NCBI GenBank assembly: GCA_016169945.1
Contig: JADLSH010000049.1
Coordinates: 1 to 64,000 of the forward strand
Length of the DNA stretch: 64,000 nucleotides
Direction: 5' to 3'
Source: Trachythela sp. YZ-2020
Lineage: Eukaryota; Cnidaria; Anthozoa; Malacalcyonacea; Clavulariidae
Within the stretch, counting starts at the first letter, position 1, and every line of letters starts with the position of its first letter. Below are positions 34,301-46,200 of the stretch, piece by piece. The notes under the pieces are model-generated. The model made no database searches. It saw only the letters and a list, made by a program, of their open reading frames with translations, and was not told the origin of the DNA. The position numbers and the translations under genes were made by a program.

Positions 34301-37300
34301 ACCTTTGTGGCATCCATTATCATCCTGGCTCTTCAAAGGACCCTCATCTTTATCCTTCATTACTCCTCTAAATTCTTCGCTACCATCACTGCATACCTGA
34401 TTATCCAGTTTATACCTGTTATATCGATCACCGTCACTTTCTATCCCATATTCACCTCTATCATCATTACTCTGCAAATTCCCTCTGAATCCAGCAGAAT
34501 CCTCTATATATCCCTGATTATCACTGGCAAACCTATACTGTCCTTCCACCCATTGTTTGGTATGTTGCATTCTCTGACCAGCAAGCCATACGTCATACTC
34601 ATCTTGCCCCAGGCCATTTCCTCGTTTCTCCGCCTCTTCAGCTTCAAATTTCAGGTGTTTCTGCCCCAGTCCTTCGTCTCCTCGGAGCCTCTCCTGATCT
34701 CGTCCTTGCAGACTTTTGATCCCCTCTCCCAACTCCTCATTGTTTTGTTCTCCAAATTTTTGTCCGAAGTCTCCCTTTTCTTTCTCTTTCATTAACCCTC
34801 GTCCTTTTTTCATTTTCTCCTGTTGAGAAGTGAATCTCGGCTGTCTTTCAGCGTCCCTGGCTTGTTTCTCATCCATCAATTCAGCCCTGACTTGCTCTCG
34901 CAACAACTCTTTTTCTTTCAAAAATGTCTCATTTTTTTCTTGCATCAATTCAACCCTGACTTGCTCTCTCAATAATTCTTTTTCTCTTGCTATCTCAGCA
35001 TCTCTTGCCTCTTTCTCCTTGATAAAATTTTCATTCCTTTCCTTCATAACTTCACCACGTATTTGTTCTCTCAACAAACGTTTCTCACTCTCCAAGGCAG
35101 TTCTCATTCTTTCCGTCTCTTCTCTAACCTCTTGACGTATTCTATCTTCTTTCTCACGAATGGTTTGCCTCATTTCTGCACGTTCTTTTTCAAAATCCAA
35201 ATTCATTCGTTCTCTTTCCACCTTAAGTTGCTTTTCCATCGTCTCTCGTTCCAGGCCCAACCGCGCCTCACGTTCAGTTTCCAGTCCCTCGCGAATATTC
35301 TTCTCCAGCCTCTCACGATGCGCGGCCAACATTTTCTCAAAATCTTCACGAAGTTTGCCTGGAAGTGCATCACTTCCTCGCAGGAAGATGTTTTGCTGTA
35401 AGATTTCATGTTCTTTTGCAGCTTTTTCCTTGTGGAAGAGTTCCAATTTCAATGTCTCTACAACCTGTAAAATAAACGTGAACAAATTGTAAGAGAGGAT
35501 TTGTATACAGGTGAGCAACACTAATCACTATCATGCAGATGGTGGTCAACCGGCAGTTATCACTTATCAGAATGAGATAAATAGAATTAAGAGCAATCAT
35601 TCAATTTTCGTGTTCTCTGTCAACATTTATGAAGTTGATCACAATTTGCTCCCCCGTAACGCTTAGCTGAAGATCACAAATACAATAACGTACGACGATA
35701 TGGAATTCAAATTGGAATGAACCACAACGAAGCAGGAAAAATATCAAATATAGGTACAATACAATTGCTAAGTATATATTGAAACAGTTGGAAACGAAAC
35801 TATAACGAAAATAGATCTCAACAATCAAAACGTTACCTGCCGTAGTTTCTCTAGCTCGACATCTTTCTTGAAAATTTCATTCCTCAGAAAACCATGAGAC
35901 TCACAAGCTTTCCTTTCCTCTCTGTTCGCTCTATCTTTCTCTTTTCCCAACTCGACTTCAAGCAGTTCAACTCTCTTCCTCCATTCAACAACCAAAAGTG
36001 ATTTCTCGTGCTCGAACTTTGCTTCAAGATCGGACTGCAATCTCCGACCTGATAATTCACCCTCGGATAAAGAATCCTTCAACTTCTGTTCCAGTTCTAT
36101 TATTTTCTTCTTGTAAGTTTCTTCCAATTCCGAGATTTGTTGGTGATATCTAACGGTCAATAAGTATGGTTAATATTAGAATCCCATTCAGGAGTCTCAG
36201 GTTTCTTTATTAAGTACTTACAGTTTGTACAAGCAAAAACAAACACACAAAAAACAAACAAACAAACAAACAAACAAACAAACAAACAAACGAACTATCA
36301 AACTGAACAAGACAACAAGTACTTACAGCTTCTACTAGCAAAACAAACAACTTACTAAGTATGTAGCTAAAACTAAATAACACAACACATCAAGTACTCA
36401 CAGCTTGTCTGACAAAAATAGAGCTCTCACCTCTGTTCATCAGCAGCTTTCTGAGATTTCAACATGGCCTGATACTCGACTTCCAATCTTTCTTTTAACT
36501 CAGTTCGTTCTTTAACAATCGTTGCATCCATTTCTTTCTTTCTAAGTTCAAACTGTTGAGATAACTCCTCAATTTGTTTCTTGTAATGACTTTCTAACTC
36601 AACTCTCTCTTGGTTGAATTGTTTTGTTAGGTTTGTCATTTCACTGATGTAGTTCTGTTGAACCTAGACAAGACAATTTCGAAAATGTCAAAATCATTCA
36701 CCCCCGATTTATACTAAAAACGGATGATCCGTCTGACATATCACCCGTCATAGTTTATTAAAACACATGAACAACTATCCACACGAAAAAAATAGAATAG
36801 CGTGATCTATACTGGCAATGGTTCTTGGAACAAATGATGCCTTATGCGGCATTTATAGACATTCGTCAAGATGAACTACTCGCGCAAGATCGTGTGAGAA
36901 CGCGAGTAGGTCGGTCTTGACGGAAGATTCATCTGCTTGTCGCATCTAAACACAGACGAAACTAAGTAACTAACTTTCTTTGCCCAAGTTCGTGGATTTT
37001 TTTTTTACGTGATTTTATTGAGTATCCTACTAGACTTAACATTAAACATGATATAACAAATGAACACTGGCAAGTACAGATGCAAACAAACACAACATGT
37101 ATACAAACAAAACAAAACAACCTGCTATATATCTATAACAACATAAGTACAATGTGTAGAAGACCCAAACGGACAATTTAAAGCACGAACGAGACACAAA
37201 GTCCCATGCAAGGTGCTCACCGTCACAATACAACAATCAACATATATAAATAAGCATGCAATGTTTAAAATTTAGAATTTATGGCACGAGCAGTCAGGCA

Positions 37301-38560
37301 CCAATGTCCACGTGCAAGGCATGTCTATTTCAAATTGTTCCTCAAGGCAGTGTTTGTACGTGTCCTTGATGTTTCTTTTGAAAGAGGAGAGGTTGGTGAA
37401 GCTGGTAGGAGGAAGTATTCTGCAGACATAGTTCCATACTTTAACAATGCGATTGAAGTAGGAAGCTTGGAAAGTACTTGATTTGCAGAGTGGAGTTTGT
37501 CTTCCTTTCCCCGGCTGAACAGAACTGAATGCGTAATTAGTGCATGTATAATTTATGCATGAATAATTTATGCATGATACTTGACTAAATTGGCTGGTGG
37601 AGATCAGGTGCGCAGTCTCTGAGTGCCCTCTAGTTAATGATGTATCTATATAAGTTTATACCTCAATCTTCTCCTGAGCCAAGGTCTTTTCATATTCCAT
37701 TCTTTCTAATCGTATTTTCTCTTCCCACTCATATTGCTTACGACGATACCCTGCCAAGATATTCTCTGTCTTTTGCTTGAAATAACTTTCTAGTCCCAGT
37801 CTTTCACGATCAAATATTCTGAGTAATTCGTCTTTCAGTTGTTCGTCATCACTGCCGCCATTGTTGTCAAACTCAAGTCTGTAGAAAACAAGAATTTGAA
37901 TATTGCTTTAGTACATTTATATCTAAGTAAAATACATCATATTTACGTGGTGGGCCAATGTAAATCGTATTAATACTACAATAAGCTGCCATGGTTTGTG
38001 TCTGAACTACCGGAGAAAGATATCTCAAACGTTGGGGTCCAGTGTAGGTAATATTCTACAACAAGCTGTCATGGTTTGTGTGAACTACCTGAAAAAACGT
38101 CGCCAATTAACTACAGATATTACTCTATTTTGTAGAGCTCAATACTTTCCATTCAGATATTATTACATGTATTTGTCATATAGTGGACAATTTAAGTTAC
38201 TCTGATAACTTTTCTTCAGAGTTGACCATCATATGCTGCCTGGACTTTCACACTTACTCCACTTTCATTGAATGTCTCTAATATCGCATTACAGTATTCT
38301 CACCTTAAATTTCCACTCCAGAAATGTTCGTTCCCCCTGTCTCTGAGTTCATTCCTGACAGCGACATTACTCCCCCCGGATTGACAACTACATCTACTGG
38401 GAGACAAATCTTCTCTAGATGTTGATAACAGTTCAGTAGAACCACAGTCTGTCTCATTTCCACTCTTATTACCGTCCTCGTGTTTACTTGAGGTTGTTTT
38501 CGAGGTAAACGAGGTTTGTTTTCCCGTTGTTGATGTGCTTTTTCGTGATGAGTAAAACAT
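25137..38560 (-). CDS. Gene B: coiled-coil protein with ninein-like tail, nine exons
   Basis: Exons in order of translation: 38560-38304, 37878-37662, 36663-36431, 36149-35837, 35464-33620, 33064-32948, 32717-32571, 32264-31923, 25496-25137. All have GT-AG borders, the phases agree throughout, and the sum is 3,831 nt, giving 1,276 residues and a stop. The ATG at 38560 is preceded by an in-frame TAG. Residues 1-85 are Ser/Thr-rich and low in complexity. Most of the rest is coiled coil, with a hydrophilic, less helical stretch in the large exon. The tail (KTLQALEASQKTSQRQ, then QTLMSSLCKSQ) parallels the ninein tail of gene A. An internal motif, GKLREDFEKMLAAHRERL, parallels GKLKDDFIRLVSEHKTML in gene A. 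No EF-hand is present. A centrosomal or microtubule-anchoring role is inferred from the family only. The last intron (6.4 kb) is full of foldback DNA. Confidence 0.8.
25582..26212. mobile_element. Inverted-repeat element interrupted by a CATAGGCGTACGGG MITE
   Basis: The arm GACTAAGTTGTATATACACG (from 25580) continues through TAGGATTATATATCGATCTA. Its inverse runs from 25732 to 26210 but is split by the MITE at 25770-26190. Lies in the last intron of gene B. Confidence 0.8.
25770..26190. mobile_element. MITE with CATAGGCGTACGGG ends, copy 1
   Basis: A 421-bp element with ends CATAGGCGTACGGG and CCCGTACGCCCATG, flanked by a perfect 8-bp duplication TGTATATA (25762-25769 and 26191-26198). The interior repeats TTTTGCCCGAAT and has G and C runs next to the ends. 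The second copy, in the opposite orientation, is at 47853-48293. An 8-bp duplication fits hAT or P-type elements. Confidence 0.88.
26213..26777. other. Intronic sequence with two palindromes
   Basis: 26375-26435 is a short inverted repeat around TCTTTATCAGAT. 26696-26766 is a 71-bp nearly perfect palindrome with arms TTTTGTTATCTTAAAATGAA. No gene seen. Confidence 0.65.
27661..28015. mobile_element. MITE with AGCATTGCC ends nested in the left arm
   Basis: Ends AGCATTGCC and GGCAATGCT, with CCCTGGGCATTTGC repeated internally near both ends. It is absent from the matching right arm of the foldback, which shows it is a later insertion. Confidence 0.8.
28467..28600 (-). pseudogene. Possible C-terminal coding remnant in the foldback loop
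   Basis: On the minus strand a frame reads cysteine-rich sequence (TCTCCDCQNK), then an acidic tail (EDEEDYDMTHSDEEEELADS) and a stop. A Cys cluster followed by an acidic C-terminus is seen at the end of some transposon-encoded proteins of invertebrates. Upstream, the frame loses any recognisable pattern and an inner inverted repeat intervenes, so this is at most a broken end of a gene. Confidence 0.3.
30220..30355. repeat. Third copy of the palindrome core
   Basis: A direct repeat of about 130 bp (GGTATTTTTAAGTGTATGTT to CACTCATCCGATTCTCAAA) identical or nearly so to 30780-30890, and inverted relative to 30895-31020. Confidence 0.85.
30445..31352. repeat. 908-bp nearly perfect palindrome
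   Basis: Arms of about 445 bp meet near 30898 with a spacer of roughly ten bases. Over the stretch I compared (30590-30887 against 30905-31205) only one mismatch was found (GGCTC against GACTC). The outer part (AGCCCTCCACTCACCAGC on the left, inverse on the right) matches equally well. The right arm runs into an AT microsatellite (31350-31393). It lies in the last intron of gene B. Confidence 0.9.
31350..31393. repeat. (AT)n microsatellite
   Basis: About 43 bp of alternating AT at the outer end of the palindrome. A shorter AT run stands at 30200-30220. Confidence 0.95.
31394..31922. repeat. Intronic repeat with GGAAACATTG motif
   Basis: The motif GGAAACATTGTTTTTTTAGC and variants recur five or six times at irregular spacing (31466, 31514, 31549, 31596), with TATGTTTCCGAAG between. 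It looks like a degraded repeat rather than a gene, although the plus strand is open from 31454 to 31876. Confidence 0.55.
32802..32940. mobile_element. Diverged copy of the CAGATAAAAACATTG MITE
   Basis: Left end CGCAGATAAATCATTGCCTA; the inner structure is like the copy at 4662, with a decayed right end. Lies in an intron of gene B. Confidence 0.55.
33620..35464 (-). other. Gene B large exon: repeat-rich coiled coil
   Basis: One 615-codon exon. The first third is highly charged helix with near repeats of LLREQVR(V/A)ELM (about 34880-35080). The middle third is Gly/Asp/Asn-rich and probably unstructured. The last third returns to coiled coil with a seven-residue repeat QLKDNE (about 33895-34030), which appears in DNA as 21-bp imperfect tandem units. 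Such in-frame period-7 DNA repeats can lengthen or shorten a coiled coil by whole heptads. Confidence 0.75.
36240..36295. repeat. (AAAC)n microsatellite
   Basis: About ten perfect AAAC units plus imperfect flanks, in an intron of gene B. Confidence 0.95.
37020..37530 (-). mobile_element. LINE 3' fragment in an intron of gene B
   Basis: Read on the minus strand, the frame gives IVKVWNYVCRILPPTSF, then SFKRNIKDTYKHCLEE and MPCTWTLVPDCSC. This matches the C-terminal end of the reverse transcriptase of Rex/CR1-like LINEs. Only the very end of ORF2 and its 3' flank are present. The opposite strand shows a 66-codon shadow frame. Confidence 0.65.
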
Positions 38561-39631
38561 TTTGCAAGAGATCTTAAAATTTGACTATCTGATTTGATAG
38601 AAACTTTCCTTAAGTAAGAACTTTGAAACTTGTTCTACTGAACTAAGCAACAAGTGGGATGATGCAGCCTCAACCCCACAACTGCCCAAGCCACGCTCAA
38701 CTACCAAATATGATTGGCTGATAAGGATTCAAAACAGCCAACCACATCTATTCATGGTAAACAAAAAACTTACAAAAAGCAACACTTTTTCAAGGACAAA
38801 ATGTTAGGTTTTATAAAAGCATTCGAGGCAAATTATCGGTGCGAGAATTTTATATTTAAAGAACGCAACAATATTATTTGAAAACATTCTATCAATACTA
38901 TAGTCATGGATAACTAAAAAAATTGATGTCAAAATCATAAGCGTTGTTTTTTAGCGGTTTAACTAACAATCTTAAAATACCAGCATAGTACCTGCTTTTT
39001 GTATAAAAACATTGGCCAAATTGAGAGACAAAAAGGAAACCGAATAAGAACATGAAAATATTACAATATTTTTGAATCTTTCTATAAGTGTTATGTTGCA
39101 AAATATGCTATACTTGTTGGTAGATCTCCAACAAGTTTTAGCATACGATAAAATATGTTGTACACATATATTTGTACACATATATATATTTTTGTTTGTT
39201 TTTTACAATAGCTTAGCAACACTCTCTAGACCTTTCAGGTATTTTCGTTAAATTTTAGGAAAATTGAATAAACGCCTCCATTTACAGTGTGAAAGTCAAA
39301 TACACGCTTCGTTTTTTGCCTAAGCTAATTTATTTATTTAAATTTTTATTTTAAACTAATTTTTAAATATTTTACATTATTAAGATTTCCTGCAATATAT
39401 AGACAAATATGAGAAAATTCTAATATTCTATTATATACATAATATATAGTTAAGTTATGTAAATATGTAGTTTATATACAAAACAAGATATAAAAATATA
39501 AAGTATTCGTGCATATTGTATAATGTTTAATTGTCATTTCAGACTATCACGTGCAAGATGTCAAAGTACAATAACACAATATCGAGGCTTACAGGGCAGC
39601 AGATGGTCGCGTCAGCTCTAGCACTCTCTTA
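38561..39631. other. Spacer between the two ninein-like genes, gene B side
   Basis: AT-rich sequence (39300-39540 almost only A and T) with no gene. It must hold the promoter and leader of gene B. I recognise no motif that I would call a promoter. Confidence 0.5.
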
Positions 39632-39914
39632 GGAGCTGATTACATGGAGCGATTGCAGCCCGGGCCGAGTTGCAGCCCGGTTACCCTCGGCTTTACGATA
39701 AAATCCAATAAAATACTGCGCGCGATTACATGAGAAGAATTTCAGCCCGGGCTGAGTGTCGTATCAAGTATGTGCATTAATGCGTAATGCATGTGCGTTA
39801 ATTTCGTATTTCCCGCAAAGCCTGCGGGAAATTTACCCGGGCTGAATCAGACTGCAAACGCCCATGTAATCGTAAACTCAGCCCGGGCTGAAATGGTTCC
39901 ATGTAATCAGCCCC
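39632..39914. mobile_element. Harbinger-like MITE with GGGCTGATTACATGGA ends
   Basis: A 283-bp element with ends GGAGCTGATTACATGGA and (inverted) GGGGCTGATTACATGGA, flanked by TTA on both sides (39629-39631 and 39915-39917). The three-base TTA duplication fits PIF/Harbinger. The interior repeats CAGCCCGGGCTGA. It lies in the 1.5-kb spacer between genes A and B. Confidence 0.8.
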
Positions 39915-40059
39915 TTATTCATTTAGCACCAAGACTATTACTACATATAATGAAAAGAATTACATTATTTTTTCACTCTGATAACTTCAGGTTGACCACT
40001 ATCTGCTGCACGATAGTGCTTACTAGTGACATCGTGTTATTATATAGCTAGCTAGCTAG

Positions 40060-40263
40060 CTAAGCGAGAGCATTGGCTCCACACAGTTTGGAAATAACTC
40101 TCTGCAAAGCTCGTTTTTGTTCAACAAGTTGTCTATTGCTTTTCTCCGCTTTCTTTTGTGAAGCTTCAGTTTCTTGAAGAGATTTAGTGAGTTGAGCATT
40201 CTCTATATACAGTTCTTGAACTAATGTGTCTGCACGTTCACTACGAGCTCGGGTTTCTTCCAG
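40060..40263 (-). other. NIN: Gene A last exon: conserved ninein C-terminal tail
   Basis: 68 codons including the TAG at 40060. TLVQELYIENAQLTKSLQ lines up with the human tail DLYVENAQLLKAL, followed by QKKAEKSNRQLVEQKRALQR. It is separated from the previous exon by a 6.3-kb intron carrying a LINE. A CTAG tetranucleotide run (AGCTAGCTAGCTAGC) follows the stop. Confidence 0.9.
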
Positions 40264-43200
40264 CTATGGGGAAGGAAATATCAGTTTAGTTGATGATTGA
40301 TATTGAACTAAAATAGATTAATATCGTGAACATGAATTGAAGTTTCGTCGCCGTAAAGCCATCATAATTTTTGGTCCTAACGGTCGGAGAAAATGAACTC
40401 ATGAGTTTAGCATATGCCAGTTATTAGATTAGATTTATTAAAATACTTGAATGGCAGTTCAAAAACGAACTGAAAAACACAAGTTTACATAGTTTAAAAA
40501 TAGTAGAGCAAAATACGTATATACAGATTATATATACGCTGGTAATACTAATTACAATAACGTAGGATTACTAATTTACAAGTTGACATATTAATCAATA
40601 GAAGCCTAAAAGATTAAAAAGAGTTCCATTTGCGTACGCAATATGGCAAAAAACTATCATTATAGCGTTTAGTTCGGGTTTTAAAAAGTGAGATATAGAT
40701 CGGGAATGTCTAAGATTGTACTGGTGATGTAAAGGTTCAGGTAATAGATTAAAAATTTTACTCGAAGTGTCACTATAATTGTTTTTGTAAAAAGATCTGC
40801 ATAACAATTCCCTTCTCTCCTCGAGAGTGGGCAAATTTAGGTCTTTGAGGCTTTCGGAGTAGGACAAGTGGGGAACAATAATTTTGAACGCACGTCTCTG
40901 AATGTGCTCTAATTCATCAGTCAGGAACTTTGGTAACGAGGTATGCCAGACTGGACACGCATATTCCAAGACAGGTCTAATAAAACTACAATATACTGTC
41001 CTAAGATCACTCGGTTGGACACCATTTCTTCTTAATATCCTTAAAGCATACAGACGTTTGCTTGCTTTAGAGGATATGTGCCTGATGTGTGTGGTCCACT
41101 TAAGATCGGAGGTCAAATTTACCCCCAGGAGCTTGATGGTATTAACAGCCTCCAGGGGTTGGTTATTGACAAACAAGGGTTGCGCCGGGGGTTGATTGAT
41201 CAAAAATGACACGGTGAAATCTTTAGTTTCTTTTACGTTCAACTTCATGTTGTTCGCACTTGACCAATGGGTCACGTTGTCAAGTTCTTGCTGTAATTTT
41301 GGTAGATCCGGTTCACATACTCTAACAACTTCAGAGATTGCACAATCGTCAACATACTTGTACAAAGGCAATTCACTGGACAGATCATTGACCATTATAA
41401 GAAAGAACAGAGGACCAAGTTTGGTACCTTGCGGAACTCCAGCTTTTATTTATTTCCAATCAGATTTACAAGTTTTTAATTTGACACGCTGCTGTCTGCC
41501 TTGAAGAAAACTTGAACACCAGTTTAATAGAACCGGTGGAACATTGAGAAGCTGTAACTTACGCATCAGAATGTTATGATCAATTCGATCAAACGCTTTG
41601 GAAAAATCGATGAAGCAGGTTCGGATAATGGTGTTAGGCGTTTCCAGGGCAGAGAGCCAGTAGTGGACTAAATGCACGAGGGCGTGAGTGGTTGAAGACT
41701 TTTTCACACTACCAAACTGGAAAGGGTCGATGTATGGCATAATAATAGGTGCAAGCCAGTTGAAAACAAAAGACTCAAGAATTTTGCTCAACACTGCAGT
41801 TAGAGATATAGGTCTAAGGTCCGTATCGATAGACTTCGGTCTAGAGATCTTCCTCAACGGGAGGACATCCGCACATTTCCACAGCTCGGGGACACGACCT
41901 TCTCTAACAGAAGAGTTAAACATGGAATACACAGGGATGCTAATAGTTGTGGCGCAGGTTTTCAAGAGCCAATTGGGAATCTCGTCAGGTCCTACAGACT
42001 TGCGATCTTGGACAGCTACCAAAGCAAGTTCTACGGCATCACGGGTAATGATGTACTCATCAGGAATGTTGGAAACAGGTATGGGAGTAAAGTTTAGTTG
42101 TGGTATGTCAGCAGCAACACTGCAAAAGGATTCGTTAATAGCGACAGCAAGATCGAAGTCGTTCAAAACAGTGCCATTTACGGCTAAGCTTGTTAACGGG
42201 GGAGGATTAGAAAGTCCAGACAACAGTTTGATTCCGTCCCACCACTTTTAGGATTACTCTCATGCATGTGATTAATTTTGTCATTGTAGAATCTTTGGCG
42301 TGCTCTCTTACAGAGTTTTATCACTTTATTGCGATAAACATTATATTGGTGTAAGTCATTATTCAACCAAGCTTGTTGACGTTTCTTAATAGATTCTTTA
42401 ATAACAGGAGTAATCCATGGTTTGTCGTTAGGATGATGTTTCACAGTACGCATGGGGATACAGGAATTCAAAGCAACGTGAACTATCGACTGGAAAGAAT
42501 CCAGTTGTTCGTCACATGAATTCAGCCGCATGAGTGGTGTCCAGTTAACAGTATTCAGACGAGAGATCAAATTTAGTTTGTTAGGAGCTCGATAATCACG
42601 CTTTTGCAATCGTGTGGTTGGTAGACTTGGAGCATGTGTCGAAATAGGTTGTAGTAAGATGCTAGAATGATCGGATTGACCAATAGGAGGCAGGATGATG
42701 GCATCGTAGTAAGGCGATAGAGTTGAAAAAGCTTGGTCAAGGATATTACTTCCCCTGGTGGGCTTGGTAACCAGTTTCTTCAATCTAAAAGAGTTGCAGA
42801 GATTACCTGGCTTGAATTGATTGAAATCACCAAGGACCAAGATGGCAGAATTAGGATAGGTGGCAAGTAAAGAATCTAAACATTTGAAGATATGCATTCG
42901 AAGAACATGGTCATCGCTCTGAGGAGGATGATAAACTGTTCCCAATAAAATAGAGTTGATTCCTCGTGGTAAACGTTCCATTTTGATTAGAAACCATTGA
43001 CCCTCAATTTCTGGCTCGCTCAGGTCAGTTAATTCAGTAAAATTAAGTTGTGAATTGAAATAGGTACAAAGACCGCCCCCGCGTTGGTTATTCGGTCTAT
43101 CCCTTCGGCACGATACAGAGCCAGGTATACGAATAAGTTCATCAGTTACTCGTGAATTTAACCATGTTTCAGTGATTACGACAACATCGTATAATTCGGT

Positions 43201-46200
43201 GGAAATTGATGCTGAAACCTCGTCTAACTTATTGACCATCGACCTAACATTACTAAACCAAATCTTGGAGAAGCGTGGGATCGTAACTGATCTCCGCAAG
43301 GGGATTAATGAACTATAATTAGGGACACTGATACACTCAGGCCGTTTGTTTTTCCTAGGTTTCATGATTGTAGGAATCGGGTATTTGTTAAGTTCCTGGT
43401 TATGTGAAATGGCACTTACAATATTTTGGGGGGGTAAAAACGACGAGATTAGGGTTAGCGTATTATCTGCTTCGTGCGACAATGAGGTGTTCCTGGAAGT
43501 GCCAAGATTGAGCTCCCAAAAACTAGATGATTCCCACATTCCGCTATTATTAGAGTTAACGTTTCCACTCAATACCGTACCGCCCCGACAAGGGGGAGAA
43601 AAGTAATACGTTTTCTTTGGAAGTCTGTTCGTGATTCGAACTGGTGATGGTCGTTGTGGAGGTTTTTTTTATTCAAAAACCGGTTCTTGTGGGGCCTGTC
43701 CGTGGTTATTATGTGGACAAGGTTTAAGTGGTTTAGCCAATCTTTGGTCGGTCGGCGAAGGAGAGAGGGTTTGTATCGGAAATAATGTTTCCGAAAAGGA
43801 TTTTTCTTACGTTTCTCGGCCTTGTCATGTGCTATCTTATGACGATTGAGTTTGGCAACAAAATTAATTTTTGTATTCGGTGCAGATAATTTACCACTAG
43901 GTTGGATACTTTCTACGTCTTGTCTTGTCTTTTGTTTAGGATGCTTATTAATTAGGATTTCGGAAAGCTTGTTGTGGTTTCTTGGCTTGAACGACTCATT
44001 AGACATGCTATCAGTTAAGTTATTTACTGATTTTAAAAGCACACCATTGGGAGGTGTTACAGGCAAGGGGGTGTACAATGATCTGTTGTTTTCTTTGTTT
44101 AAGTCGGCACTTTGTATATTTATGTCTGAATTAGCATTTCCGTTGCTTTGGTTGCTTTTTTGTTTAAGGGGCTCATTAATTATAGATTTGGCCGGTATGT
44201 TTTTGTCCAGATTTTGAGATGCAAATTTCAAGAAATCACGTTCGTTTTCGACTTGAATTAACTTCTCCTGAAGATTAGTAATAGTCTTGTTCTTCTCTTT
44301 TAAAATTAAGGAAAACTCTTGGAGAAAAGTTTCGAGTCTAAGATCATAAGGTACGCGGCCACTCTCGGGACCTGAAGGTATCAGAATAGCACTCATGGAC
44401 TCAATAATTGCGTTAGTGGAGTCTATGATTGCATTGACAGAGTTCATTTGTGTTTGTAAAGCCACGACGTCCGATTTAATATCCTTCAAAACCTTACTAT
44501 CGATTCTGCTTTCACAGCAATAACCATTATACACAGATGAATTGATATGAGTGCTAGTATTGTTGATAGTTTCGTCTAAATCTCCCGACAAAAGATTAGG
44601 TTCAAGGGGTATTTTGGTTGTTGTATTTAATACTCTGTCCGTGATAGCGTCTGTTTGATTTGCAGAGTTTGTTTGTAAAATACGCACCAGAAAGGCAGAA
44701 ATTTCTTGAATGATTCGCCTTCTTTACCGTGGAATATCAAGGAGTTTAACTTTCCCGGATACCAAGTCATAACAAAATCGAGATTCGAGTCTTTAAATCG
44801 TTTTGCTTTACCGCCGGGTGACACCCATTCACCGCTTAATCCAGCGATGTTTTTAACAAAATTATGTAATGATGAAAAGTCTTGAGCCCATTTAATGCGG
44901 GTGCCATCATAAGTTAGGTAAGCTTGATCATTTAACAATCTAATGGGCTCTAAATCGACATTCTCCAGGATAAAATTCGTATGATTAAGTGAGCTCGAAA
45001 TTTCACAGCTGACCGCCATTTTAAAAACGCTTTTTTTATACTACATGATTGTCAGTTCTGTACGGTTGTAATTCAGTTTTGAATTACTCCTAAAACAGTA
45101 TTACAATACACTAGGAGGAATGCTTATATAGGCTTACCATTCTATATAATATGGCTCGTTTATAACTACGCTACAAGATATTTACAAAAAAAAATCAAAT
45201 GATAAATGGAACGAACATGGGATAACAAGCCTCGTAAAATTAAATTTAATGATAGAACAACACGACTACAGTTACGTTTGGAAAATATTTCTAGTCCTTG
45301 TAGTACAAGTAGTGCGAGTCACATTTCGTCGCAATGTACAAAACCTGAATTTGAAGAGTCAAGCAATTTCAAAACATCTTTCATGTCGTCTTTGAGATTA
45401 ATTCTCAACTTATTAGCTAAAAATTCGATAAAAATCTTGACCGTAGTCAGCACTACGAAAAACAACTTTCCAACTCAGCGTCGCAGCTTGGCTACGGTAA
45501 GATAAAAGCAGTCGTGTAACTCAACGTAGTTCTTCAGCCTGCTCCTGACCGTATAGTCGGCTATCTTAACGTCCATATTAAAAGTCACTCAACGCAAAGT
45601 AGCGAAATCTATACAAACCTGCTGTCTCATGGTCTTTTCGTTTCAAAAAGTGATTTTTCTCTGACATACGAACGCGGATTCTTCATTGACTCATAATGTA
45701 AAACACTATCATGCAGACTAAGAATTTCTCGTATTGTTTTCGTAACGTGTTTTCTTGTATACAGAATGATTCGCGAACAAACCATGCATGTTTATTCTAA
45801 TTACCACTGTTTGGATCTTGTAGAATGGTTAAATCTGAGCATTCATTTACCAATACTTATTGCCATACCAAGGAATTTGCTTCAAACTTAATTACAGTTT
45901 GCATTTTTAACAGTCGGAAATGTCGTTATTGCGTTTCCATTTATAGCCTTTGAGCTAAACATGGTTATGCAGAGATAGTACAAGCTAAAGTTATCTGATG
46001 TTGTACAGAACTCACTGCTGAGTTAAGTATATGGTTAGATCATGCTGAGGTGGTACATGTTTTTGAATGTGGACTACCTTAAAGTTATCTGATGTTGTAC
46101 AGAACTCACTGCTGAGTTAAGTATGGTTAGATCATGCTGAGGTAGTACATGTTCTTGAATGTGGATTACCTTAAAGTGATCTGATATTGTACAGAACTCA

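Larger units (their letters stand above)
40437..45060 (-). mobile_element. Degraded non-LTR retrotransposon (CR1/L2/Jockey-like)
   Basis: The minus strand carries ORF1 (44627-45019 and 43569-44687, shifted), then ORF2 with an AP-endonuclease (42193-43572) and a reverse transcriptase (41450-42223 and 40595-41395). At least two frame changes and one in-frame stop break it. The 3' tail near 40437 repeats AATCTAAT. It is inserted in the last intron of gene A in the sense orientation. Exact 5' end and target duplication were not found. Confidence 0.85.

Noticed and set aside
34307..35492. Long plus-strand frames
   Set aside because: They are antisense shadows of the large coiled-coil exon of gene B, Ser/Phe/Leu-rich as expected from the reverse of Glu/Lys/Arg codons.
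45206..45505. Separate small gene of 99 codons
   Set aside because: No similarity, no splice context and location inside an intron next to a LINE. Kept only as an unexplained open frame.
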